The notes below the pieces were generated by a model. It was not told where the DNA came from and did not search any database. It saw only the letters and a program-made list of their open reading frames with translations. The position numbers and the translations under genes were made by a program. Shown here piece by piece: positions 9,901 through 16,867 of a stretch of DNA of 50,696 nt (its first letter is position 1; the number at the start of each line of letters is the position of its first letter). The stretch comes from a virus, in the IMG/VR virus record IMGVR_UViG_3300006752_000043, positions 1 to 50,696 of that record; one strand, written 5' to 3'.

Positions 9901-10568
9901 TAAATGCTCTAAGCAGAACAACTTTAAATCCTGTTTTGAATATTGACTTAAATAGCAATGAAGTAAATAATTTTGATGGTTTAGATTATAATTTTACTGA
10001 AACTTTGAATGACAATCTTATTAATGAAGGAAACAATAAAGCAAGTTTTTTAAGATTAAGTCAAGACTATAATTTAAATGTAGTTACAAAAGAAAATACT
10101 GGAGACAGCAAATTAAAGTTAAATTCAGCTAATACTAATCTTAATAATAGAAAATCTATGTTTAGATTAAGTCATAACGTTAGAATAATGAATGAAATTA
10201 AAAAGAGTATTAGAAATGCTCTATATGGAACTAGAGATAATTTAGCTAATAGTAAAGGTGAATTATTTAATTCAATGGTATCTGATAATGTTATTAGAAG
10301 TAGAGTTAAATTTATTATAGAAAGAATTTTAAATCTTTATAAAAAAAATAAAACAATTAGTGATTTTAGAGTAAATTTAGATTCAAAAAATAATATTTTA
10401 CAAATAACAGAATCTAATAATTATACAATTAAAGGTAATGTATTAATATCTCTATACGGTTCTTTTGAAGAAGATAATTTATTAGAATTAGATCTTACTA
10501 AATTGCTTCAAACTGCCAGTACATTAACAGATACATTTAATACAGAAATAGTTATAAATAAGATATAA
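6945..10568 (+). CDS. Tail sheath-like protein 3 (divergent)
   Basis: This 1207-residue protein is related to the two upstream sheath genes. Sheath landmarks are VIGTSERGPAFVPT and SFTRVLGIGNGE at the N-terminus, AKTPWIVSQRYTG, KKLFRFHSLDDGESGNRF, GLYPNTNQFLRIEVHQD, FTYGGFDGTN, and AVPGITHP in place of VPGIREP. The C-terminal half is less conserved than in its paralogs: the WFAPAG motif is missing and the end is only loosely like them (NVRIMNEIKKSIRNAL, TIKGNVLISLYG). The gene is notably rich in Asn, Lys and AAT/AAA codons, unlike its neighbours. It may be a minor, specialised sheath component, perhaps at one end of the tail, or a paralog under weak constraint. It lies after the tube gene and 17 nt before the gp26-like gene, with an unusually poor ribosome site (AAGAGTAATATAATAAG). 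Confidence 0.8.
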   Translation: MTNSTIVITADNSKDTRRTLLDPNIQVETLNVIGTSERGPAFVPTIVGSYNATLADDTLNTFQNIFGSNVIEYSNGSIAANTWFRGGGQQLSFTRVLGIGNGEAANETTGIVPESGFIVGEQPIKFGITPDKKSDSKRAVEASQGNVLGKGRTFFYCKMYDISTGNLQYTDSINPDFNLIKQFEITSDLESNNKIYFIDKIIMSAHGNYLTLNPYESNDVRTLNGATSETIIGNSNNNWHSQINNESLNDNLKTKEVHSTLSYGAGNLIGSYASIYKLDLAIDDNSNRFFINGLKNDVYNTTKNTISTINFAWHTFDYGGIFNPAVSNENTASMNSEFKFLYEKGHVEYADFKASFSYSVLSNLKRVQLLLPSKLSHNTFDVDNSIPNYEDFQSTYQTAKTPWIVSQRYTGVEKDDRTTLHKEVKKLFRFHSLDDGESGNRFRIRIKPLQLGKILNDPREKQDLWSKFNISVSEYNKNNNSFDPVMELQNVDLNPDSKSYICRLIGTKHTYWDKESNKIVTEGLYPNTNQFLRIEVHQDVEDKLIKPFYMPCGFVSYPHININIDNIKNTSKIQDVQDSIWQDDDEKPYKLIQKPVDYILNLNRQVYDSLCVKEELYWGVLFTKARVNVTNIASRTNNRVLDLPISITKKNNTGNISIEENKINFIQYSIEDEENEFSYRGCFEYSKWFQNTRKDINVWAQDDNYCNGLFHLEKILYFKNAEKTQEKWLYSFYRRDGKEISKNDLEIDVDFLNEYSYVLIDDVLKSEDGEDSSNSEYLKFDFFTYGGFDGTNCFEYDKKILTNSAVIRELENEDSNDSTVGPTYKSYSKAIELSAEYSNTLCDILAVPGITHPVILKEIVEISKDKKSFISLLDTPVLKSNGEYITDYVFKEMFGQVDLQFNDPNSELNISLGDIGYEKVNLVQNPSEAVTVPSLIAEGTASSLSKYNSLGFDTKYVIGLHNGLISENVRPDLTSKLELSPSILAINALSRTTLNPVLNIDLNSNEVNNFDGLDYNFTETLNDNLINEGNNKASFLRLSQDYNLNVVTKENTGDSKLKLNSANTNLNNRKSMFRLSHNVRIMNEIKKSIRNALYGTRDNLANSKGELFNSMVSDNVIRSRVKFIIERILNLYKKNKTISDFRVNLDSKNNILQITESNNYTIKGNVLISLYGSFEEDNLLELDLTKLLQTASTLTDTFNTEIVINKI

Positions 10569-10585
10569 ATTAAGGAGCTAATTGC

Positions 10586-11431
10586 ATGAGCAATAATTTA
10601 AACAATCCTATCAATCCAGAATCATTAGGCAATAGCCCAATTCAGTCATCTAACGTAGCTAAAGATGATTTTGGACTAGAATTAGCAGCTGAAGCTGTTC
10701 CTTTACCTTCTAGAGGCGCTATTTATTCTCAAGATAGCAATTTAATGGGAAAAGAAGTTTTAGAAATTAAGCCAATGACAGCTAAAGAAGAAGATATTCT
10801 AACTTCTAGAGCTTATATTAAAAGTGGAACAGTATTAAGTAAACTAATGAAGAGTTGTTTAATAGACAAAAGTATAAATCCTGATGATTTAATTAGTGGA
10901 GATAGAAATGCTTTGATGGTTGCAGTTAGAGTAACTGGATATGGAGCTGACTATGATGTAGAAATTGATTGTCCAGAATGCGGAGCAAAAAATAAAGAAA
11001 CTTTTGATTTGTCTCAACTAAAAATCAAAAGACTAGAAATTGATCCTGTTGAATACGGTCAAAATCTATTTGAAGTAGAATTACCTGTAACTAAAAAAGT
11101 AGTAAGAGTTAAATTCTTAACAGGCAAAGATGAGCGTGACATGATGATAACTTCTGAAAGGAAAAAGAAAAGCGGGTTTAAAGGCGAAACTTCAATTACA
11201 GATAGATTAGTTAGATCAATAGTATCAGTTAATGGAATTACAGACAAAAATAAGATTAATTTCTTTGTTAAAAATATTCCAGCTAGAGATTCACTTGCTC
11301 TTAGAAGATTTTTAGACAAAAACGAGCCTGGAGTTGACATGAAAGGCTGGTTAACTTGTAGCTCTTGTCACGAAGAAAGTGAGGTAAGACTGCCTATGGG
11401 AGCCTCATTTTTTTGGCCTGACACCGAATAA
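10586..11431 (+). CDS. gp26-like baseplate/tail-assembly protein with zinc-type Cys motifs
   Basis: 281 residues. The pattern VPLPSRGAIYSQDSNLMGKE, EIKPMTAKEEDILTSRAYIK and LISGDRNALMVAVRVTGYG is characteristic of the T4 gp26-type family found next to tail genes. Two Cys pairs, CPECG (around residue 133) and CSSCH (around 258), are spaced like a four-Cys zinc site. In T4 gp26 is described as a baseplate hub protein; its position just upstream of a tape measure gene also fits the tape-measure chaperone slot of other tailed phages. The last part of the gene contains a run of seven T (11408-11414) overlapping a second, start-less ORF, which suggests programmed frameshifting (see next entry). The start ATG at 10586 has AAGGAG upstream. 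Confidence 0.8.
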   Translation: MSNNLNNPINPESLGNSPIQSSNVAKDDFGLELAAEAVPLPSRGAIYSQDSNLMGKEVLEIKPMTAKEEDILTSRAYIKSGTVLSKLMKSCLIDKSINPDDLISGDRNALMVAVRVTGYGADYDVEIDCPECGAKNKETFDLSQLKIKRLEIDPVEYGQNLFEVELPVTKKVVRVKFLTGKDERDMMITSERKKKSGFKGETSITDRLVRSIVSVNGITDKNKINFFVKNIPARDSLALRRFLDKNEPGVDMKGWLTCSSCHEESEVRLPMGASFFWPDTE

Positions 11432-11612
11432 TATAGATTATGTTTTTGAACAAATATTTATATTAATAAAACATTTAGGCTTCGGGTATTACGATGCTTA
11501 TAATCTTCCTGTTTATAAAAGAGAGTGGTTTATAGGAAGAATAACAAAATATTTTAATGATGAAAGAGAAGCTCAAGACGAGCATGTCAAAAAACAAAAG
11601 AAAAGTTTTTAG
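11388..11612 (+). CDS. Start-less overlapping ORF, probable frameshift extension of the gp26-like gene
   Basis: This frame is open from just after a TAA at 11385 to TAG at 11610-11612 and contains no ATG, GTG or TTG codon. Yet it encodes a credible sequence: DYVFEQIFILIKHLGFGYYD, then AYNLPVYKREWFIGRITKYF, then a charged Lys/Glu tail. It overlaps the end of the gp26-like gene and lies in the +1/-2 frame relative to it. The overlap contains TCA TTT TTT TGG (11405-11416), a homopolymeric slip site. A shift there would give a fusion of about 341 residues. The position, directly before the tape measure region, is where G/GT-type frameshift chaperones occur in many tailed phages. The alternative is initiation at a non-standard codon such as CTG 11418. 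Confidence 0.65.
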   Translation, partial: DCLWEPHFFGLTPNNIDYVFEQIFILIKHLGFGYYDAYNLPVYKREWFIGRITKYFNDEREAQDEHVKKQKKSF

Positions 11613-11668
11613 TTAAACATATATATTTATAGCATATTTAAATTATAATATCAAAAAAAGGTGTAAAT

Positions 11669-11923
11669 ATGCTCAATGAAACAAAATTACATAAAATTTC
11701 AGCAAAACTAATACTTGAAAAAAATAATAATATTGATAAACATATTTTTTTTGAAAACAACTTTATAAATAAAGCTTTTATAGAATTATTAAAAGAGTCA
11801 ATTAATTCATATGGGCTTATAGAAAAAAAGTCATGTATCCATAAAATAACAGAAAGTCTAGACAAAAAAAGAGACTTAACTGTAAAATTTAAAAACTTAA
11901 CAGGTATAGACTGGAGTCTTTAA
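11669..11923 (+). CDS. Small protein upstream of tape measure, unknown
   Basis: 84 residues, Lys/Asn/Ile-rich, predicted mostly helical, with no motif I recognise. The ATG at 11669 follows AAAGGTG at good spacing, and the stop codon is directly followed by the tape measure ATG (TAAATG), so the two are probably translationally coupled. The 56 nt between the preceding ORF and this gene are almost pure A/T and include TATAAT at 11644, possibly a promoter, but no matching upstream element was found. Its placement suggests a role in tail assembly; nothing in the sequence proves that. Confidence 0.7.
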   Translation: MLNETKLHKISAKLILEKNNNIDKHIFFENNFINKAFIELLKESINSYGLIEKKSCIHKITESLDKKRDLTVKFKNLTGIDWSL

Positions 11924-14900
11924 ATGTCTGATCAAGTTTCTGATGAACCTTTAGGAAACAGTCTAGGTCAAGCAGGATTATTCTCTAATACTCTTTTTGA
12001 GCAAATGTATGACTTATCTACTAATCTTGTAAACAGTACAAGTACTACTCAAAGTTTAGTAGATACAATGACAGAGCTAAAAAGTGTCCTAGAACAAAAA
12101 ATGTCAAAAACAATGACAGGTTTAAATGAATCTTTTAATTCTAGCACTTATATTAAACAAATGAATGCTACAGCAGATCTTTTTGGCAAAAAAAAACAAG
12201 AACCTTCTATAGTTAATAATATAACAAACGTAGTTAACAATTATTACAACAGCAAAGTAAGAAATACTAATGTCGCAAAGACAGAATCAAAAAAAGGAGT
12301 AAAAGGAAGCGGTGGTTATATAGCAGGTACTCCTGGCGTTGATAAAATACCTGCAATGCTTACAAATGGAGAGTATGTTATAAATGCAGAATCTGCAAGA
12401 AGGCTTGGACCAGAGTTTTTAACAGCTATGAATAGCTACGGAAAAAAAGGTTTCTATAGAGGCGGGCCTATTAGAAGGAAAGGAGGAGGTATTGCTGGTA
12501 TTGTTAATATGTTAGTAGGAATACCAACAAAACTTGCTGGCGCTTTAGGCGGGGGTGCTTTAAACGCTCTTTTACAAAAATCATTAGACTTATTTGGTTG
12601 GTCTGTAGGAAAATTCAATTCAGGCGTCATGTTGTTTATTAAATCTATACCAAAGTTAATAGCAGCACCTTACATGTTAGGCTTAAAGTTTGTAAAAATG
12701 TTTGCAACTGTAGGTAATAAAATAATAGAAGAAAGAAACAATATTAGGCAAACTCTTTCTGACATGAGAGATACAGCTTCTATGTTTTCTTTTGATACAG
12801 GAGAAAAGAAAACAAATCCGCAAGGTGTAAATAGATTTATGAAAGGTGACTTAAGAAGACTTTTTTTAGCTGTTGATTCAACTCTTGTTAATACTTTTGG
12901 TAGAGGTGATGAAGGTTTAACTACTGGTTTAACTTCAACTAAAGAAAACATAGCAGGTATGGGAGATTATATGGAAACAGTAGGGAAAGGTATATTTGGA
13001 GACCCTAAAAAGATGGTTGCTTTACATAGAGCTGTAGGTTCTTTAGGACTAGAATCAGAAGATATATTTATAAATGCGCAGCAAGCTTCAAAAGATCAAG
13101 AGTCAATATTTGCTAGACTTCATAAGGTATTGAAACTAAACAAAAAAGTAGCAAAAGAAATGGGTGTAGATGAAAAAAGACTTGCTTTAAGATTTAATGC
13201 ATTGAAAAAAGATATTACTAATTTTGGCGGAATGTCTGATCAGGCATTGATGAACGTTGCTGCAAGAATGAACAAACTTAAAGTTTCAACAGAAGATGCT
13301 TTAGGTGTATTTAACAAATTTACAGATTTTGAATCTGCAGCAAAATCTGCATCGATGCTTTCACAAGCTTTTGGTATGAATGTTGATGCTCTTAAACTAA
13401 TAAAAGCAGAAGATCCTATGGAAATAATAGAGCACATGAGAGATGCTTTCTTAGAAACAGGTAGATCTTTTGATAAAATGACAAGATTTGAAAGAGGACT
13501 TCTTGAAAGAGAAACAGGTATTTCTTCTAAGACTTTAAAGAGTATTATGCAATATAGAAAAATGGGTTACTCTATGGAAGAAGCTAAAAGAAGAGCAAAC
13601 AAAGGACCTGAAGACAAACAAATAAAAGCTTTAACTAAATTAACAGAAGCAATGTCTTCTTTTAAAGAAACTATAAATACTCTTGTTTTTGACTCTCCTC
13701 TTGACGCTATGTCAACAATGCTATCAGAAAACATAAGAGTTTCAGAAGATGGAACAGGTACTTTTGGACAAATATCTAAGGTATTTACTGATATTGGTTT
13801 GTCTGTAGGGAAATTAGATTTAACTAATTTAAAAACAATATTTGATGTTTTCATGAAACCTTTTATTAAGGATGCACAACATGATGTACTAGTATTAGGA
13901 AAAATATTTAAAAAAACTACTACTATCTTAGAAGAACTTTTGGCGCCTAAAGACAAAAGAAAACAAAACATTAATGCTTATATACGAAAAAACTTTAAAA
14001 AAGATGGAAAAGAAATGATCGAAGCATATAATAAAGGAATGAAAAATGCTTCAAAAAAGAATGATCCAAAATTTAAAAAGTACATTAAAGCTAGAAGACA
14101 ATATTATTCAAGTAAAGTAAAAGAAATTTTTAACATAGCATTTGGCAATGATAAAGATGGGCTGCAGTTAGGAAAGTCTATAGGTGAATTAGGTCTAAAA
14201 GCAGTTGGTATAGCTGTTAGAACAATTGGAGGTGGACAAGATATTGTTTTTGGTTATATTAATAATGCGTTAGAAGAGTTAAGGAGTTATATAAGAGGAG
14301 ACAAAGATTTAAATAGTTTAAAGACTTTAAGGAAAATAACAAATTTCATTGAAAAAAAATTAGACATAGAAAAAGGCGAATTATTTGATATAGGCACAAG
14401 TTTTGTAGGGAACGTAGGTAAAACTGGAGTAAGTATTTTTTCTACTGCTTGGACAGTAGCGTCAGAAGGTATAAAAGAACTTATTAGACAGTTTCAAGAC
14501 CCAAATTCTTTTCTTTCTTTAGAAGTTATTCCAATGATGGAACCTGTTGCAAATGCTTTTGGAGACTTACTTTATAGAGCAATGTTAAAAGCACTTTTAA
14601 TGTTAGATGATACATTAGGAGGATTTTTACAAAATTGGGTTCCTAATTTTGAAAGAACAGAAATAAAAGATAAACAAATTGCTCAAAGTATTTTTGCTAG
14701 AAGCTTTTTGTTAGAAGGGCCTAAAGGTCCAGAAGGAAAAATACAGGGATTTGAAGATTATCTTTCAAGCCCTGTATTACAAGATGTAGAAAGATCTAAA
14801 AGATCTGCTACTTTAGCTAGATCTTCAAACGCAATAAAATTAAAATTTAAAAAAGAAATGGAAAAAAATACTGATAGAATTGAAACAAAAGAAAGAAAAA

Positions 14901-16594
14901 TTAAACAACTTGAAACAAAGTTAAAAAGTAAAGCTTTGACTACTAGCGGGAAAGAAAGCCTAGAAGCACAAAAAAAATCAATTGAAGATCAAATGCAAGA
15001 TTTAAGAAACATTAATGTAAAATATCAACAAGCTTCGAATTTAGCAAGCCAGATAAGAAATAAAAAAGCGTCACACGATAATAATAACAAGCTTTTACAA
15101 CAGATAAGATTTCTTTTATTAGACGATAGAGACAGATTTTCAGATACACTTGTGCCGAAAGGCATGAAAAAAATAAAGGCTCAAATTAAACAAGCACAAC
15201 AAAAAACTGTTACTCAACAAAAAGCAGCACAACAAAAACAAACATTAATTACTCCAAGATCTGGTTATAGACCTACTGTTACACAAAAAGTAATGGAAGA
15301 AGTATTATTTCATCCTAGATATTCTGAAATATTAGCTGACTTTAAAACATTAAATAAAAGTGTATCTTCTTTTTCAAGCAATAAAGATTATGAGAAATAT
15401 GTTGTAAAAGAATTTAAACAAATACAAAAAAAATATAAATTATCAAATAGAAATGTAGGATATGAAGAGTTAAAAGATGCACGTTTAGTACAAGGACCAG
15501 GGTCTGGTGTAGCTGCCGTAGCAATGAAAAAGATTAATAAAGGGTTACAGTTTTTTGGCGTAAAGCCAATGTCAAATAAACTAGCAGATCCAGAATTTGG
15601 CCCTGTAATGGAAACCTATAGAAAAAAAGGGGGGAAAGGAACTATGCCTAAAGAAAGATTAAAAAAGCTTCTTAATTATTCTCGTAATCAAATTTTTGGA
15701 TCATTTCAATCTTACATTTTGGAATCAATTAAAAGTATTTTATCAAATCAGCCTTTTAATGCTGAATATACTGAACAACAATTAAAAGGTATGGGTACAA
15801 GATTAAATACATTAATGAGTTCATTAGTTAGAAAAGATTCTTTAGAGCTTGAAAACGGTGCTGAAGCTAAAATTCAAAAATTTATGAAAGAAGAAATTGT
15901 AAGAGCATATAATGAAGACCCGAATAAGACAGACAAAATAACTCTCGAAGGCACGAATAAAAGTATTTTTAAAAATCTTATTGACAATATAGCAGGAGTA
16001 AGCAAAAAATTTAAAAGTTATGATAAAAATTATAGAAATTTAATGCAGTTATCTGGATTAGTTCCTTATATGGAAGGTGGTAGAAAATATGATTTATATG
16101 GAGGTTCTAACACAGATTATAATGAAGGAACTCAAAAGTTAGGAAAAATACCAATAGAAAATAGAGTAATTGAATTATTAAAAATATTAAGAAGTACTAT
16201 TTATAAAGAAGGAGCTGTAAAGGGAATCGATTCACCAGGTGGTGCTTTTATGAAACAAGTCTTAGAAAAAAATCAAACTATTTTGTTTAACGATCCTATT
16301 GTGCGAAAACCTGTAGCTAAACCTAAAAAGCCTGCAAAAGTTAAGGCTGCAAAAAAGACTAAACCTAGTACTAAACCTGCAAGAAAGCCGCCTAAAAAAA
16401 TGAGTGGTTCTCTTAATCCTACTTTAGATACAGCAACTGCAAGTTTAGGAGATGTTAATGTATTAGTACAAATAGGAAATACAGCGCTTGATGGAGTAAT
16501 TTCTATAGTAAACAGAAGTCCATCTGTTAGAAATGTTATAAACAGATCAGCTTCACAATATTTACAAAATCCATATGAAAATAATGTTGGTTAA
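11924..16594 (+). CDS. Tail tape measure protein
   Basis: 1556 residues. Residues about 127-175 carry the motif common in phage tape measure proteins, GGYIAGTPGVDKIPAMLTNG followed by EYVINAESARRLG. Residues about 188-260 are a Gly/Ala-rich hydrophobic region (GIAGIVNMLVGIPTKLAGAL and LIAAPYMLGLKFV) suited to membrane insertion. The rest is long and helical, with a charged coiled coil around residues 970-1060 and a Lys/Pro/Ala-rich basic linker near 1465-1490 before a hydrophobic C-terminal tail. In the family this protein sits in the tube lumen, sets tail length, and is ejected on infection. It directly follows an 84-residue ORF and overlaps the next gene by 20 nt. Confidence 0.88.
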   Translation: MSDQVSDEPLGNSLGQAGLFSNTLFEQMYDLSTNLVNSTSTTQSLVDTMTELKSVLEQKMSKTMTGLNESFNSSTYIKQMNATADLFGKKKQEPSIVNNITNVVNNYYNSKVRNTNVAKTESKKGVKGSGGYIAGTPGVDKIPAMLTNGEYVINAESARRLGPEFLTAMNSYGKKGFYRGGPIRRKGGGIAGIVNMLVGIPTKLAGALGGGALNALLQKSLDLFGWSVGKFNSGVMLFIKSIPKLIAAPYMLGLKFVKMFATVGNKIIEERNNIRQTLSDMRDTASMFSFDTGEKKTNPQGVNRFMKGDLRRLFLAVDSTLVNTFGRGDEGLTTGLTSTKENIAGMGDYMETVGKGIFGDPKKMVALHRAVGSLGLESEDIFINAQQASKDQESIFARLHKVLKLNKKVAKEMGVDEKRLALRFNALKKDITNFGGMSDQALMNVAARMNKLKVSTEDALGVFNKFTDFESAAKSASMLSQAFGMNVDALKLIKAEDPMEIIEHMRDAFLETGRSFDKMTRFERGLLERETGISSKTLKSIMQYRKMGYSMEEAKRRANKGPEDKQIKALTKLTEAMSSFKETINTLVFDSPLDAMSTMLSENIRVSEDGTGTFGQISKVFTDIGLSVGKLDLTNLKTIFDVFMKPFIKDAQHDVLVLGKIFKKTTTILEELLAPKDKRKQNINAYIRKNFKKDGKEMIEAYNKGMKNASKKNDPKFKKYIKARRQYYSSKVKEIFNIAFGNDKDGLQLGKSIGELGLKAVGIAVRTIGGGQDIVFGYINNALEELRSYIRGDKDLNSLKTLRKITNFIEKKLDIEKGELFDIGTSFVGNVGKTGVSIFSTAWTVASEGIKELIRQFQDPNSFLSLEVIPMMEPVANAFGDLLYRAMLKALLMLDDTLGGFLQNWVPNFERTEIKDKQIAQSIFARSFLLEGPKGPEGKIQGFEDYLSSPVLQDVERSKRSATLARSSNAIKLKFKKEMEKNTDRIETKERKIKQLETKLKSKALTTSGKESLEAQKKSIEDQMQDLRNINVKYQQASNLASQIRNKKASHDNNNKLLQQIRFLLLDDRDRFSDTLVPKGMKKIKAQIKQAQQKTVTQQKAAQQKQTLITPRSGYRPTVTQKVMEEVLFHPRYSEILADFKTLNKSVSSFSSNKDYEKYVVKEFKQIQKKYKLSNRNVGYEELKDARLVQGPGSGVAAVAMKKINKGLQFFGVKPMSNKLADPEFGPVMETYRKKGGKGTMPKERLKKLLNYSRNQIFGSFQSYILESIKSILSNQPFNAEYTEQQLKGMGTRLNTLMSSLVRKDSLELENGAEAKIQKFMKEEIVRAYNEDPNKTDKITLEGTNKSIFKNLIDNIAGVSKKFKSYDKNYRNLMQLSGLVPYMEGGRKYDLYGGSNTDYNEGTQKLGKIPIENRVIELLKILRSTIYKEGAVKGIDSPGGAFMKQVLEKNQTILFNDPIVRKPVAKPKKPAKVKAAKKTKPSTKPARKPPKKMSGSLNPTLDTATASLGDVNVLVQIGNTALDGVISIVNRSPSVRNVINRSASQYLQNPYENNVG

Positions 16595-16862
16595 AAAAAA
16601 ACAAATGAATAAAATTGATTTAAAAAAAGAAATAAATAAAAAGATAGATTCAAGTGGTATAAATTATTATTTAGGTTATTTAATGCATAAAGCTACTGGT
16701 TTAGATAAAGATAAGTGTTTAAACCTTACTAATAAAATAATCGAAAGCAAATTAAATGAAGCAGGAAAAGACTTTGTTGATATATCTAATAGTAAACATA
16801 AGTTAAGTGAATTATCAAACGAGGACCTACTTAAAGATAACGATAAGATTATTAAAGGATAA
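16575..16862 (+). CDS. Small hypothetical protein overlapping the tape measure end
   Basis: Up to 95 residues, Lys-rich and helical, with no recognised domain. In-frame ATGs occur at 16575, 16584 and 16605; the last gives MNKIDLKKEINKK and avoids overlapping the tape measure stop, but none has a clear ribosome site, so coupling to upstream translation is likely. The gene ends 5 nt before the next ATG. Its place between the tape measure and a tube-cap-like gene suggests a tail role, without direct evidence. Confidence 0.6.
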   Translation: MKIMLVKKKQMNKIDLKKEINKKIDSSGINYYLGYLMHKATGLDKDKCLNLTNKIIESKLNEAGKDFVDISNSKHKLSELSNEDLLKDNDKIIKG

Positions 16863-16867
16863 AAATT

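Noticed and set aside
11613-11668. T4-like late promoter (TATAAATA) in front of the tape measure module
   Set aside because: Only the reverse complement (TATTTATA) is found at 11624, and such octamers are expected by chance at this base composition.
456-13971. Many antisense and offset ORFs of 60-134 residues across the sheath, gp26-like and tape measure genes
   Set aside because: They overlap strong coding regions, have no ribosome sites or recognisable motifs, and are expected shadows of biased codon use.
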